A DNA stretch of 64,000 bases, from positions 22,347,528-22,411,527 of the forward strand of contig NC_080683.1 in assembly GCF_030445035.2 (NCBI RefSeq), in the 5' to 3' direction. Shown here piece by piece: positions 25,301 through 36,480 of the stretch. Within the stretch, counting starts at the first letter, position 1, and each line of letters starts with the position of its first letter. A program made the translations under genes and the position numbers. The notes beneath the pieces are model-generated. The model did no database searches. It was given only the letters and a program-made list of their open reading frames with translations, and was not told the origin of the DNA. Source of the DNA: Dasypus novemcinctus (Eukaryota > Chordata > Mammalia > Cingulata > Dasypodidae).

Positions 25301-28300
25301 GCATCAGAACTCAGTCTCTGTGCACAGAATATAGCTGAACATGTATGAGCCCTGGAAAAATTGTGATGCAGATATTCCAGAAGTACTCTCATTCCTATTT
25401 TCCTTCATTATTCATTTCAAGTGCCTGGCACAGATGTCTCCCTCTCATGGTCAGTCACTGAGATTGTATGCATTTCCCCAGGACCTTTCACTTCTCTCTT
25501 GTAATGAGGCGCTTGCTTCATCAGATTTTTCAAATTGGACACTACATGCTCTGAATTTTCTACAACCACAAAGTTAGTCACCTAAGAAGTCTGAATTTGT
25601 GGGTTCCTCCTGCCTTGAGTATTAAGGACTTTAAAACACTACAAATTATATGATTATAACATATATAACACTATGTATGATATATATATATATATTTTTT
25701 TTTCAGTATATCCATAGAATTTTTTATGGTTAACTATAAACATACTGCTCAAGGGGTAGTGTGTTCCCAGTTATAAATCCAGACTTTAAGAAGTGGTTCA
25801 TCATGAAGTTTACTTTGAAAAATTTTGAGACGCAAAGACTTAAGATGTTACCTTTCTCTGTGCTATTTTAAATACATTAAGGACCTCTTGAAAAGTCTTT
25901 TAGGCCAAAAGGAATTAATAATTAATGTTAATAATGTATGGGGTTCTAGAGAAGCAGGGGTAGGAATATTTGAGCAGAAAGGGCTAGAAATACTAAAATA
26001 TGTTATCCCCATTTGCTACCCCAGGCTTAACCCTGGACTAACTATCAAGCCTCCACATCTGAGTGTGTGATCTTGGAAAGAACTGATATCAAATCTAGAG
26101 AACTACACAATACATAAGCTCATGGAGTAACCCTAAGGCTAGCGAAATACATTTTAGGGGGAAGACAAAAATTTTAGACATGAAGAAATAGAGTTTCAGC
26201 ATTTATCTTGGAATTAAGTTGGTGTTCTTTGAGAAGTTGAATACGTCTCAACTTTAGAAATCATCTCCAAACTTCCCCCCCCTTCTAGTGATTTTTAGTG
26301 GGGTTTTTTTGCATGAGAATTTTAAAATATTAAATTGCATATGGGATTAGTGACATTTAACTGTAGTATATACTTACGCAGGACAATAATGGCAAACATA
26401 ATAGTATTTTAAATATTCTTGATTGGGACAGTAGGCGACTCCACATCCAACAAGGTAAGATGAGAACCAAACAACCTACATATCCGTAAGTGAAGATATA
26501 AAAGTGCATTAGGGAAGATACAAAACTGAAAAGTATTATTGTTGTGGTTTGTTGCCATAAAACTTACTGAAATATTTAGTTAGATCATTGAATTGAAGTG
26601 ACAAATGTTTAAGTTATTAAATTTTTCATGTACATTCATGACAATCAATTTATACCATTGGGAAAATACAAAGTATGCTTTCCAATCAAGAGTTTTGCCA
26701 GCCTTAGATACAAAAATGACAGCTGATTGATGAAATATCAGAGACTGTACCATAACTACTCAGGCTGTTCCCCCAAATTGAATATTGGAGTCAGTAAAAA
26801 ATTGGAGGTTTCTATATTCAGGGTGTTTAGGGCAATAGTTGATTTTGTTCATTCCCCTTACCTGAGTATAATGTCCAACAACTACATCAGAACTTTTCGG
26901 CCCTACGCCATAGATAAAATTTCCATTCTCATCATACCAGCTTTGGATTCCCGTTGACCAGGAAGAAGGGTCAGATGACATATAGAGATTCTCACCACAT
27001 TTTGTATCTAAGAAGGAACAGATCAGTCAGGTGGAATGCAATAAGGCATTCGGTAGCAAAAGAAATCAACTATTTAAACACAAAGAAGAGAGGCTACCCT
27101 TCAAGCACAGTGTCCATAGCTGCTAACTATTGATTAGTAACCATGGAGGTACCTCAGTTCTTTTTCAGCTACAAAGCTGAAACTTGCCGGATGTGGCTAA
27201 CGCATTGATGGAGTAAGCTGGCCCAATGTGGGAAGCTTTGAGTAGACTGAAAGGTTCTTTTTCTTTGAAAGTTTCTCTCTCTCCCTTGAACAGACAATGC
27301 TGCATTTATTTACATGTGAAATTTGTCATGTGTGTGCCTTATGGGCCCTCAGCTTTGTATTTAAGCTTGCTGAAGGCTGAGGGCAAGTCTTGTACTTTCC
27401 TTCCTGTTCTCATCTACTTTCATCAGAGATTTTTCACTCATAGGAACCTGAATAAATGTTTATGGTTATGATTTTGCATGAAATTCGACAAAAAACTGTA
27501 TGGTCAGTTTTTAAGAACCCCAACCTAAGATGCCAATGACACCATGAGGCGCAACATTTTCCAAAGCTTACGGGACTCTCAATCACCAAATCAGAATGTC
27601 ACAAAGCCAAACCTTCCTCTGGGAATTACAGAAGTGTTTTTTATCGCAGAAGCTTTCCATTTAGTTTTTCAATCCCTGCAGTTTATATTTCCATTCTGGT
27701 GGCTTGTAAAATCTATGTGTTTCTTAAAGAGTATAAACTACCTTGGATATTTCCTTTAATAGTGTTAAAAAAAGAAACTTAAGAATTTAACAGCAGACTT
27801 GGGACTTCAAGACCATTAGTTTTAATCTTCTACTGGAGGTAGTCATCGCTCTTCCATAATTTCATTAAAATTATACCATCAAACATGTAAATAATGACTA
27901 TCCTACTGAAAAACAGGGTAATTATTCACAACTTTTAAATTAGGCATGCCTAGATGTATATCATTTTTGATATAAGTAAAAATTTATGTAATAATTCATA
28001 CACATAAGTTTTTTTTCTTTCCATTTTATATTCTGTGTAGTAGAGGCTGTCTTATATTTTCAGTCTAATATTGCATTGTATGCATCATATGAACCCAGCA
28101 CATACATAATACTTGACAGTCTGATACAAAAAATTTAAAAGAAAATAGTAAAAATTAAATAAATAAAACAAAAAATGGTCATTCTGATGAAAAAATGCTA
28201 TATATTTTTAGAGCAAAATCCAGGAACATTTCAACATAATTCAACCTATTTTATGAGTACAGAAAAAAAAAGACTTCACAATGAAAATAAAGCTACATAA

Positions 28301-31300
28301 TATCACAAAAGGGATTAGAATTCAGAAAGTCCAATTTCAAATTTCCAGTATATGACATGATTTTCCAGGCAGGTTCATGGGTAAGTCATTTTCTCCCCAT
28401 TTTCTTCTGATATTTAAAATTGGAAAACTGTTGATAACATCACTGCTTTACTCATGAGCTGATTCAGGGGAACAAATGAGATACTATGTGAGGAATTATT
28501 TGTAAAATAATAGCACAAAATGTTACTTCTCATAATTATCTCTATACACAAACAGACTTTAAAAAAAGACAGCAGTGTAACATATATTCACAAACTAGTC
28601 TTAAGGCAACATCATAGAGTATTATTATTTTCTTGGTTGATTTATTCAACAATATTTAGTCATTTACGTACTGGTTTTTCGGTCTTCTTTGTCACTGTGT
28701 TCTAAAGTGCACTTGTTTGCCCACTTTTGAGCATTTGCTGCTGCTTCTCTGCTCCATTCCTAAATGTCATAAGAAAATAATTGATATATATTTAATAATG
28801 CAACCACAATGAAGCATATGACTAATAATCAGATGAGTAGATTGATTTGCAATATTTTAAAACTTCTATACAGGCATCTAATCATTACATTTAAAATACT
28901 TTTTGCTTGATTTTTAAAAATTGTTTTATTTTTTATTTTTTGGTGTTTTTACCAGCCCCAGTTTTTACACTAGAGAAGTATATAGGTAGTGTGTCTGGAG
29001 TTGAAAAAATCTAAGGTACATAATAAAGGAGCAAGCAGGTACCTGAGCCTGGGACTCTGAGGCAGAGGGATCCTGAGTCAACCAACAGGGTTTGAGAATT
29101 TTCAACCAATAGACTCCATGGCTTTAATTAATACTCAGCCAGTCAGCACCTCTTGTAGCCAGCCAATCAGCATCTCCCAGTTAGGACACCCTGTTTACAT
29201 AATATGCTAATCTGGTTTTCAAACCCTAACCAATGCCCTTGCTCAGAACCAGTGATTGACCAATCAGAACATCGCAACTGGGGCTCCACCCCCAGGGGCA
29301 GTCACACAGCTAGACTATATCAAGAGTGTATCCAACGTTCTAGGCAGTGCATTCCACCTTTGCCCTGGCCAGAGGAACATGGAGTTGAAACGCTGAGAAG
29401 CTGTGAATACTGAGTCAAGTTGCCAAGCTGAGCATGCCAAGTGAAGCTGCGAGACACAACACCACACTGAGCACGACAAGCTGAGTTGCAACAAAGCGCA
29501 TCCAGTGGCAAGTTGAGCTGCAGTGCCAAGCCGTGTGCTTCCATCACTACCTCGACCGGGCTTGTGTATTGACCCGGGCTTGAGCTGTAACACTAAAGGT
29601 GCTTCCACCAGTGCCTCAGCTAGGCTTGTGCTTCAGCTAGGCTTGTGCTTCAGCTAGGCTTGTGCAGCAACACCAGGGGGCATTTCTATCATTGCCCTGA
29701 CCAGGTTTGAGTTTAATACTGAGCTATAATTAAATAAAGGTTAATTGTACTAAGGTCCCATTTCTTCATTCTGAAGTCACCTGAACCAGAGTATAAAAGT
29801 GGCGAAAACACATAATATTTGGAATATTTATTATAGCACAACAGCCACACCTAATGGATTTTAGTAGTGATCCTACATAAACAATGATAAACACACAGGA
29901 TATTCTAATTCTATTCCCGATAGTAATGAACTGGCCTATGTCATGCCCTGTTCCTTTTGTAGCCCACTACACACATCTGGGAGATACATGGCTCTTAGTG
30001 ACTATACTCAAGAAAGAAAGGTGTTATCTATCCCAAATGAAAGTGATTCTAAAGGGAAAGGGGATTTCTTGAGCCCAGACAAGGAGTTACAGTGGAAAGA
30101 AAAATGTAATGTATTTATACTACATGTCCAAAGATTTGGCTTCTGATTCTGCCTCCCCAACGTAGCGGTCTTATAAAACCTTGACAATTAACCATTTATA
30201 AAGTGAAAATAAGAAATACTGTCCTGCCTACACAGCTAAGTAAAATAGCAAGTTAAAGGCCAACTTTATAAACTGCAAAGTTCTTACGAGATGTTAGTTG
30301 CCAGCTGCCTGCAAGGTCATAGCATGTTCCTAGTGCTTTCATTATATTACTGCTTCTTACCATCTTTAGCATGTTGCTGGCAGGTGGAGAGACATTTCTT
30401 CTTAGCTCATTGTGCTTATTTACGATCTCCTTTTGGACTTGAGTTTGGGTGGTCAGCAAAGCAGAAAAACCTGGATCCTAAAAGGAAACAAAATCAAGTG
30501 CTTTTAATATACTAGAAAATTGCAGGTAATGGTCAATACATCAATCAAAAGGAGCAAGATTATTTTTATGTGTTCAATTCAAGCCAATAATAGTTGGTAA
30601 GAATTGCCTATGTTTTTAAGCTAAAGCTTATAGATTTTTCAGAAGTAAAGAGTTTGAAGGTTTGAGAGTGGGGATGCAATTCACAGCATGACAATTAAAT
30701 TTAAAACTCTTCTCAGGACACAAATGCCAATTCCTAGTTTCAAGAGAGGTCATACTGTGTTTTTCCTAGACATATGAGAGTTAGCATAACCACAAAGGTG
30801 CCCATTAAGATCCATTAAGACAAATGCATACACGTGTATTCAGCCTGTAGCAAGGGTTGGTGATGGTGCGAGTGCATGACTCATTCTAGATTTCAAGGAC
30901 ACTTTCTATCTGACATGGTGTCTGTATTAGAGAAAGAATTCTTAGGCCCAGTCTGTGCATATCTGGCATTCAATACTCTAGTATTTCAAAGGGTTTTGAA
31001 GGAAAATCTGTGTCTGGGGAAAAAAAACTTGGAAAGAGAGCAAACTACTTGAAAGAAGCCTAAGGTGATGAGTTGATAAATTGTCTCCAGATTATTTTTT
31101 AATAAAATTGTATTGATTTTATTTCATTCATACATGAACACAATAAATGTATAATAAAATTTGTGAATTTACAAAATATGTGTATCATCATACAAGGGTT
31201 CTCATACATTTCCCCACCAACACTTTGCATTGTTGTGAAACGTTTGTTACAAACTAAGAGCATCGTCAAAATATTTATATTTACAGTAATATTTATCCCA

Positions 31301-32843
31301 TATTTTGCATTTAGTGTATCTTTCCCCTAACTCATTTATTGGGGGAAATTTATGAACACCCTGTATTAGTTTATATATTCATCATCGTTCAGGAGAAAAC
31401 TTTCTCCTATTTTTCCTATTAACCACAATTCATCATCCACCCCTGGATTCCCTGTCTAGGTTGATTATTTGATTTCAGTAACACAATGACTTTATTTCTG
31501 GATGCCAACTGAGCTTTGAATCCAGTGTCAGAGTTTTCTGGTTGGAAAGCACAAGGCTAAACAAGGGTATGGAAAGCAATAACCAAACCTCTTTAAACTG
31601 AGAGGCTTCTGATTAGGAAGCACCTTGTGTGGGCACCTACACCTTCATGGATGATTAACTCTACTTCTGGGATTGTAAAGAAAAGTGGCATAATGAAAAA
31701 AGAATATCTGAATTCAAGATTTGATCATTTCGCATACTAATTTTAAGACCATGAAAAAAATAATAAAACACTAAAAGTTGATTTTGTTTTTAATAATTTA
31801 AAAAAGCAGGCATATTTAGTCTCACGTTAAACTACTAAAATTAAATGTGATAATGTATAATCCAATCATTATATGCAATTTTAACATTTCATTTTGTGGC
31901 CACATAAAAAACAATAAGAAACATGTAGTATTAATTTTAATAGTATAGTTTATTTGTAGTAGTTTGAATGGGACCCCCCAAAAGAGATATGTCCATATGC
32001 TAATCCCCAGAACCTGTGAATGCAGCCTTATTGGAAAAAGGTTCTTTGTAGATGGAATTAAGGGAAGGATATAGAGTTCATAGTGGATTATCTGGAAGAC
32101 CCTAAATCCAACAAGTATCCTTCTAAAAGACACAAAGAGAGACAAAGAGGAGAAAGGGATGAGAAGACAGAAGTGAAGATTGGAAAGATGTGGCCTTAAG
32201 CGAAGAACACCAAAGATTGTCAACACCCACCAGAAGTCAGAAGAGAGAGGTATGGAATGGATCCCCCTGCTAGAGCCTCCAGTGGGAAGATGACCCTAAA
32301 GACACCTTGATTTGAAACTTCGGGCCTCCAGAAGTATGAGAGAAGTAATTTTTGTTATTTTAAGCCATCAAGTTTTGGTAATTTGTTATGGTGTTACTGA
32401 GAAACTAATACATTTAACCAATTATCCAAAATACTATCTCATTTAATCATGTAACTGATATAAAACTATTAACAGATATTTTACCTTCTTTTTTTTGTGT
32501 TAAGAAATCTTGTGTATATTTTACACTTACAGCACATCTTGATTTGGAGTTGCCACATGTTCAGTAGGTACACATGGCTAGTGGCTATTATACTGGGTAT
32601 CACAGCCTTAGGCTTTCACCAATATAATCATTTTAAGTGCCCTGAGCTGCCAGTGAGTATTTTGTGATGTACCAGATGCTCTTGCCCCTTCCAGTCTTAA
32701 AGACTGATTTAGTACCTTGACAATGTGGCAAAGGTGCCTGGTCAGCTCTGAAAGATTTCCCACCTTAACCTTACCTTTCCATCAGCAGGTAAAGATGTAA
32801 GCAGTATGGCAGCCAGAAACACCACCAGCCGAAGTAAATCCAT
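22265..32843 (-). CDS. CRISP2: Cysteine-rich secretory protein 2 (CRISP2/TPX1), complete coding region in 7 exons
   Basis: Coding exons, 5' to 3' on the minus strand, are 32843-32775, 30477-30361, 28759-28672, 27007-26862, 26475-26378, 24473-24385 and 22392-22265. Each internal boundary has AG/GT, phases match, and the spliced frame is open for 244 codons, close to the 243 residues of human CRISP2. The product has a 22-23-residue signal peptide, a CAP domain with [17 protein letters not shown], the CAP1 signature GHYTQVVW and the CAP2 signature [11 protein letters not shown], then a hinge and a C-terminal ICR domain. It has 16 cysteines, the full CRISP complement (10 before and 6 in the last exon). 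The family is secreted or retained in the sperm acrosome and tail, binds partner sperm and egg proteins, and its ICR domain can modulate ion channels. I chose CRISP2 over CRISP1/3 from exon 3, MSSDP and the [11 protein letters not shown] hinge. [12 protein letters not shown] in exon 6 is more CRISP3-like, so one-to-one orthology is likely rather than certain. Confidence 0.93.
22690..22880. mobile_element. Fragment of an old DNA-transposon-like repeat (GGTAGCTACTAGCCAC type)
   Basis: GGTAGCTACTAGCCACAAG and CTCACTAGCCACATTTCAAAGG match the ends of the repeat also seen at 31.87-32.61 kb and 40.83-41.13 kb. I class it as hAT-like without a family name. Confidence 0.5.
23689..23852 (+). mobile_element. 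tRNA-derived SINE, shorter subtype, in a CRISP2 intron
   Basis: It starts TGGGGAGTGAAGGTGGCTCAGG, has GGTCCCAGTTCAGCTCCCAG, and ends GAAATAATAAATAAAATAAA then an A-run. It is flanked by AAGAATGTACACTAA (23674-23688) and AAGAATGTGCACTAA (23853-23867), a 15-bp target duplication with one change. It lacks most of the middle of the longer SINEs. Confidence 0.88.
24385..24473 (-). CDS. CRISP2: CRISP2 exon: hinge region
   Basis: The acceptor is AAATTTTAG and the donor GTAAGT. The 89 bp encode [20 protein letters not shown] and then PNHCENGLC. This is the hinge linking the CAP and ICR domains, with four closely spaced cysteines that form the family's two hinge disulfides. [11 protein letters not shown] is close to the CRISP2 form. 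Confidence 0.94.
25679..25705. repeat. (TA)n / T-run simple repeat
   Basis: GATATATATATATATATTTTTTTTT; an intronic microsatellite. Confidence 0.8.
26378..26475 (-). CDS. CRISP2: CRISP2 exon: end of CAP domain, second CAP signature
   Basis: The acceptor is GGATATGTAG and the donor GTAAGT. The 98 bp encode [19 protein letters not shown] and then [12 protein letters not shown], with two bases of a split Ala codon. It completes CAP1 (GHYTQVVW) and supplies CAP2 and four cysteines. The wording resembles CRISP3-type sequence slightly more than CRISP2, the one exon that does so. Confidence 0.94.
26862..27007 (-). CDS. CRISP2: CRISP2 exon: CAP domain with GHYTQ signature
   Basis: A 146-bp exon between acceptor TTCCTTCTTAG and donor GTAAGG. 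It encodes [35 protein letters not shown] and VVVGHYTQ. The His of GHYTQ and the Glu of GENLY are conserved CAP cavity residues. ENLYMSSDP is one of the strings that favours CRISP2 over its paralogues. Confidence 0.95.
28380..28520 (+). mobile_element. Possible MIR fragment
   Basis: GGGTAAGTCATTTTCTCC, AAATTGGAAAACTG and AACAAATGAGATACTATGTGAGG follow MIR order loosely. It lies in the CRISP2 intron just past exon 28672-28759. Confidence 0.4.
28672..28759 (-). CDS. CRISP2: CRISP2 exon: CAP domain, EWS...CTLEHSD segment
   Basis: The acceptor is ACATTTAG and the donor GTACGT. The 88 bp encode 29 codons plus one base: [20 protein letters not shown] followed by HSDKEDRKT. This is the second block of the CAP domain, with the first conserved cysteine. 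The leftover base joins the next exon to give Asn, so the frame continues. Confidence 0.94.
28990..29810 (+). mobile_element. LTR-like element with several CCAAT boxes in a CRISP2 intron
   Basis: On the plus strand, opposite to CRISP2, there is a series of CCAAT boxes (AACCAATAG, AGCCAATCAGC, AACCAATGCC, GACCAATCAG), a TATA-like CTATATCAA, then AATAAAGG near 29733. That order is U3-R-U5-like. A 17-bp unit, CAGCTAGGCTTGTGCTT, repeats about three times at 29612-29662. I found no internal retroviral sequence, so it would be a solo LTR; ends are approximate and the family is unnamed. Confidence 0.55.
30361..30477 (-). CDS. CRISP2: CRISP2 exon: start of CAP domain
   Basis: The exon follows acceptor TTTCCTTTTAG and ends before donor GTAAGA. 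Its 39 codons include [20 protein letters not shown] and [10 protein letters not shown], the conserved N-terminal part of the CAP domain carrying the NKHNELR motif. There is one potential N-glycosylation sequon, NVS, with an unfavourable Pro after it. Both ends are phase 0. Confidence 0.95.
31084..31460 (-). mobile_element. L1-like 3' fragment, antisense
   Basis: TTTTTTAATAAAATTGTATTG, GGTTCTCATACATTTCCCC and TTGTGAAACGTTTGTTACAA resemble reversed L1 tails of an older subfamily. It abuts the left edge of the CRISP duplication. Confidence 0.5.
31870..32610. mobile_element. Old DNA-transposon-like repeat, split by an MLT1-like LTR (copy in CRISP2)
   Basis: The left part (TTGTGGCCACATAAAAAACAA) and right part (TTACAGCACATCTTGATTTGG, GGCTAGTGGCTATTATACTGG) correspond to the uninterrupted copy at about 40.83-41.13 kb. 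Confidence 0.6.
31961..32412 (+). mobile_element. MLT1-like MaLR solo LTR
   Basis: It starts TGTAGTAGTTTGAATGGGACCCCCCAAAAGAGATATGTCC and later has GCCTCCAGAAGTATGAGAGA, TTATTTTAAGCCATCAAGTTTTGG and ends GAAACTAATACA. These are the start, middle and end marks of MLT1 LTRs. The paralogous copy at 40.9 kb has the empty site (TTTGTTTAACCAAT). Confidence 0.8.
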
Positions 32844-32845
32844 TG
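32775..32845 (-). CDS. CRISP2: CRISP2 exon with start codon and signal peptide
   Basis: On the minus strand a pyrimidine-rich acceptor ending in CCCAG is followed by two noncoding bases and ATG at 32843. The 23 codons begin [20 protein letters not shown], a typical hydrophobic signal peptide with small residues before the cleavage region, and end in AAG before donor GTAAGG. The exon ends in phase 0 and the next begins with Asp-Pro, as in the CRISP family. A decayed paralogous copy of this exon is at 41292-41360. Confidence 0.93.
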
Positions 32846-33109
32846 CTGGGAAGTAAGTAAAAGAGAACAAAGATCTGCATTGAAACATTTAGTATGTAGA
32901 TTTCTGGCTAAGGGGAAAAACCAATGTAATGATCTTATATATCCCAAAGTAACTGATTTCCAAATTCATTAATAATGTACAAAGAGAAGAATTGTCATAT
33001 GGTGCCAATAGAATCATATTGGAGCCAAACTTGCCTCTGATAGGGCAGTAAAGAACAAACCGAAGAACTTGACTGATGTGCTGAGGTGCAACTATAAAGG
33101 CTAAGGATG

Positions 33110-33770
33110 TTTTGAGATTATTTAAGAATCCCCAAAAGAGAAAGATTATGTTTGTAAACTAATTTATTCTTCTGGATGTGATACCTTGAATTGCATTAAA
33201 TTTAGTTGAGGGACCTTTGATTAGATTACCTGTGAAGACTGATTTGGGGCTTTTGAGTTGACTAGGTCAGTAAGACATGACTCAGGTTGAGTTCCCACCC
33301 CTTTGCTGGGTCTGATACAAATGAACAAAAGAGAGAGCTCTGTCATTTTTGATGAAACAGCTGAGGACCCAGGGAGAGATGAGCCATTTGCTTGATAGAT
33401 CACTATTGAATTTGGGAAAAGAGCAGAATATCAGAGATGGATAAGGTGGCCCAGAAAGAAATAAATCCTATGCCAGCTTGCAGCTGAAATCAGGAAAAAA
33501 GCAGAGCAACTGAGCCAGATAGAGGAAACCTGAGGGGAAGGAGAAACCTGGACAAAGATTGGCAGCCATCTTGCTTTACCACATGACAACATGCCAGGAT
33601 CCATAGTAGTTGACTTTGGTGAGAAAGCATTTCTGATGGCGCCTCTATTTAAACTTTTCATGACTTTGGAACTGTAAGACTTTATCCCAAATAAAACACC
33701 TTTATAAAAGCCAAAAGATTTCTGGTACTTTGCATTGGCACCCCTTAGACAAACCAAGATAGATATATTA
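33110..33770 (+). mobile_element. LTR related to the 14.0-kb solo LTR
   Basis: It shares AGATTATGTTTGTAAACTAA near its start and ATAAAACACCTTTATAAAAGCC, TTTCTGGTACTTTGCATTGGCACCCC near its end. It is longer than the 14.0-kb copy and its exact ends are not clear. Confidence 0.6.
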
Positions 33771-33924
33771 CACTCCTTTCCCCAGTTCCATCACCCCTGC
33801 ATCCATTAAAAAGAAAATATGGAAAAACAGATTCCTCGTTAGTCAATCATGATGCTGTCATTCACTGTTTAACTCCATTTTTTGGAGAGTTTATGTTTAG
33901 TGTGTACCATTACCTTGGTCTGTG

Positions 33925-34470
33925 TGATGGTTAGTTTCACGTGTCAACTTGGCTAGGTTATGGTGTCCAGTTGATTGGTCAAACACTGGCCTACTTGTTA
34001 CTGTGAAAGTATTTTGTAGGTAAGATTTGTATCCATAATCAGTTGCTAGCATCCACGATCAATTGCTTTTATAATCAACAAAGGACATTGCTCATAGCAG
34101 TATGGGAAACCTCATCTAATCACATGGAGGTCTTAAAAGCCAGAATTGAAGGTTTTAGAAGTCAGAAGAAGTTTTGCCTCAACTTCAAGAACTTTCAGCT
34201 AGCTAGTTTCCCCTGGGGAATTTGATCTAAGGACTTCAGCATCGCCTTTATTGAATTTTCCAGTCTGCAGCCTTCCCTATGGAATTTGGATTTGCCCTCC
34301 CACCTCCAGTCACGTGAACCAGTTCTTCATAATAAACACACACACACATATATATGCATATACATATATATATATATATACACATACGAACTTATGTATA
34401 ATATGCATATACACGCTAACATACACATATATCAGGCTGGCTCTATTTTTGTGAAGAATGATGACTAATA
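33925..34470 (+). mobile_element. Interspersed repeat of the TGTGATGGTTAG...GACTAATA type
   Basis: It begins TGTGATGGTTAGTTTCACGTGTC and ends GATGACTAATAC, as does the split element at 13.7 kb. A microsatellite has grown near its 3' end. Confidence 0.6.
34336..34445. repeat. (CA)n/(TA)n microsatellite
   Basis: ACACACACACACATATATAT followed by alternating TA and CA runs. The two short open frames across it are repeat translation. Confidence 0.9.
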
Positions 34471-36289
34471 CTGTTTTCTACTCTCCATGAAGAGTAGAAC
34501 TACTTGTTCTTTTATTTACACTAGACTAATCAATATTTCAGGGCTGTGATTACACAGAGATAAAAGGACAATCATTTTATTAGTCGATATTTCTCTAATG
34601 CAGAGATTAGAAGTTATGTTTATTTTCATCCTTACCTGTATTTTGTTATCTATATTTTAAATTTTTCCAGTATGGAAATAATGCAAATACAATTAATAAA
34701 CTGAAAATTTATAGCCTGTCCAAGTTTGTCCATCCATGATTTGGTGCAAAAATTGTTTCATATTTTCATTACATTTCTTTTTAAACCCTCAGCATTTGGT
34801 TGCCCATGTTGTCCTTTCCCACTGTGTTAAAAAAATCCTGGGTCCATTATATAAGCAACAAGCCTACTTAGGAAGTACTTCTCTCCCTGCCATAGTTATA
34901 TAAATTGCTTACTTTGTAAATTAAAGGGAAGCTGCTTTTTTGTTTGTTTTTGTTTTTTGACTGTAAGATTGGTATCCACAAGTTTTTGCAGGAAAAGAAA
35001 ATCCCAATTTATCTGTGGTACTTCCTAGGCCACAATGATTTGCAACTAGTCGACACTTAATACCTGTTCTGTGTATTCCCTTTACCCTCAATGAAATTCC
35101 TCTCCTTCTTATGAGCATTTATTTATGGCGTATGGTAAAATATGTCTACTTTCACTCTTACAAGATTTCTCCTTGGTGGGTAAAACCATATTTTACAGAT
35201 GAAGAAACTATGCCAATGGCAAATTCTAAGATAATGTCAGAAATTAGTCTGCATCCAGTTATGACTTCAAAGATAGTACACATTTAGACATAGCTTCAAC
35301 TGGGAAAAAGCAATCATTGTTGCAGTACAATAGAGACACTCTTTTCTTACTTCCATAAACCTTGTATTAGTATATAACCATGTGCTAATAGTAGTAAAAA
35401 TCATTACCTAAGAAGTACATATAAACATATAGTCATGCCTTTTCATTTTTCTATTAAAGGTAGTTGTAGTATATGTTAAAGTCAAAATAAGTTGAAGTCC
35501 AAAATAATCTAAAGCTTGTAATTACCATTTTTGAGAAATTGAAAAAAAATTAGTTTTATTATAACTTCAAATAGTCACAAATATGGGATTAGATTATAAT
35601 TATTTTAGAATGAAATAAAAATTTCATTTAAATATCAAATTAATATTAAAATGATTTGGAATAATAATTCTATAGCTTACCTTCTTAACATTAAAAGAGT
35701 ATAATTAACTTGAGGTTATGTTGCAATAAAAATTTTTCACTTGTTTTGAAAATCATGGATAAATTTATTAAATATGTCATTTTACCACTGCCTCAATTGT
35801 ATTGGTATCACATTGGTATAATAAATGTTAAAACTCAAAAAAAGAATCATTGCTTACTTTTTGTTTTCAAAGAAGTATCTCCTCTATCTGTTGGAGGAAG
35901 AAAGAAAGTTAGTGCAGTATATACATTACACCTATTTTCTATTTTAGCAAATTTTGGTCATGTAAGTAAATCTAAGTCAGCAAGTCTCTGAAACAGGATT
36001 TTTCATACCAATAGCTTCAAATATCATTGTTAGTTGTCTGAAATTGTTTTACATTGTTTCCCACACAGTTTTAAAATATGAATAAGTAAGCATGCCCTCC
36101 ATTACCTAACCAGCCCTCCCTTCTTAGGCACACCTGAATATCTAGATGCTGCCTTCCTGGTCTAGCATTTCTATACGACCATTCATGGCTGGTTAATTTC
36201 TGCAAAGGTAATCAGGATCCTGCTATTTTATAGCTGACCTCTCATGGACCAGCTTTCTGTGACTTTTTCTTCCCAGTTCCCAACTATCT

Positions 36290-36480
36290 ATAGCTTACTG
36301 TTCAGGAGCACAGTCTTTGGAAACTGTCAGGTCTAGGAAATCCTCTCTGAGTTTCAGTTTTCTCTTCTGTTAAAATATGGATCATCAAATCATAGGTTTG
36401 CTTTGAAAATGGAAAAGCATAATTTAAGTAAAGCAGTTAACCATTATGCTTGCCATATAATAATAAAAGGAAATATTAAT
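36290..36480 (+). mobile_element. MIR SINE
   Basis: CACAGTCTTTGGAAACTGTCAGG, CCTCTCTGAGTTTCAGTTTTC and GTTAAAATATGGATCATC are MIR landmarks in sense order. A second, weaker MIR-like piece is at about 36640-36725. Confidence 0.65.

Larger units (their letters stand above)
31467..36085 (-). repeat. First copy (CRISP2 5' intron side) of the CRISP-region duplication
   Basis: This is the partner of the duplicated block to the right. It contains the CRISP2 start-codon exon and part of the intron upstream. Unlike the other copy it carries an MLT1-like LTR, an armadillo-type LTR (33.1-33.8 kb) and a further repeat with a microsatellite (33.9-34.5 kb). Confidence 0.7.

Noticed and set aside
34251-34468. 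Histidine/tyrosine-rich small proteins
   Set aside because: They are translations of a CA/TA microsatellite.
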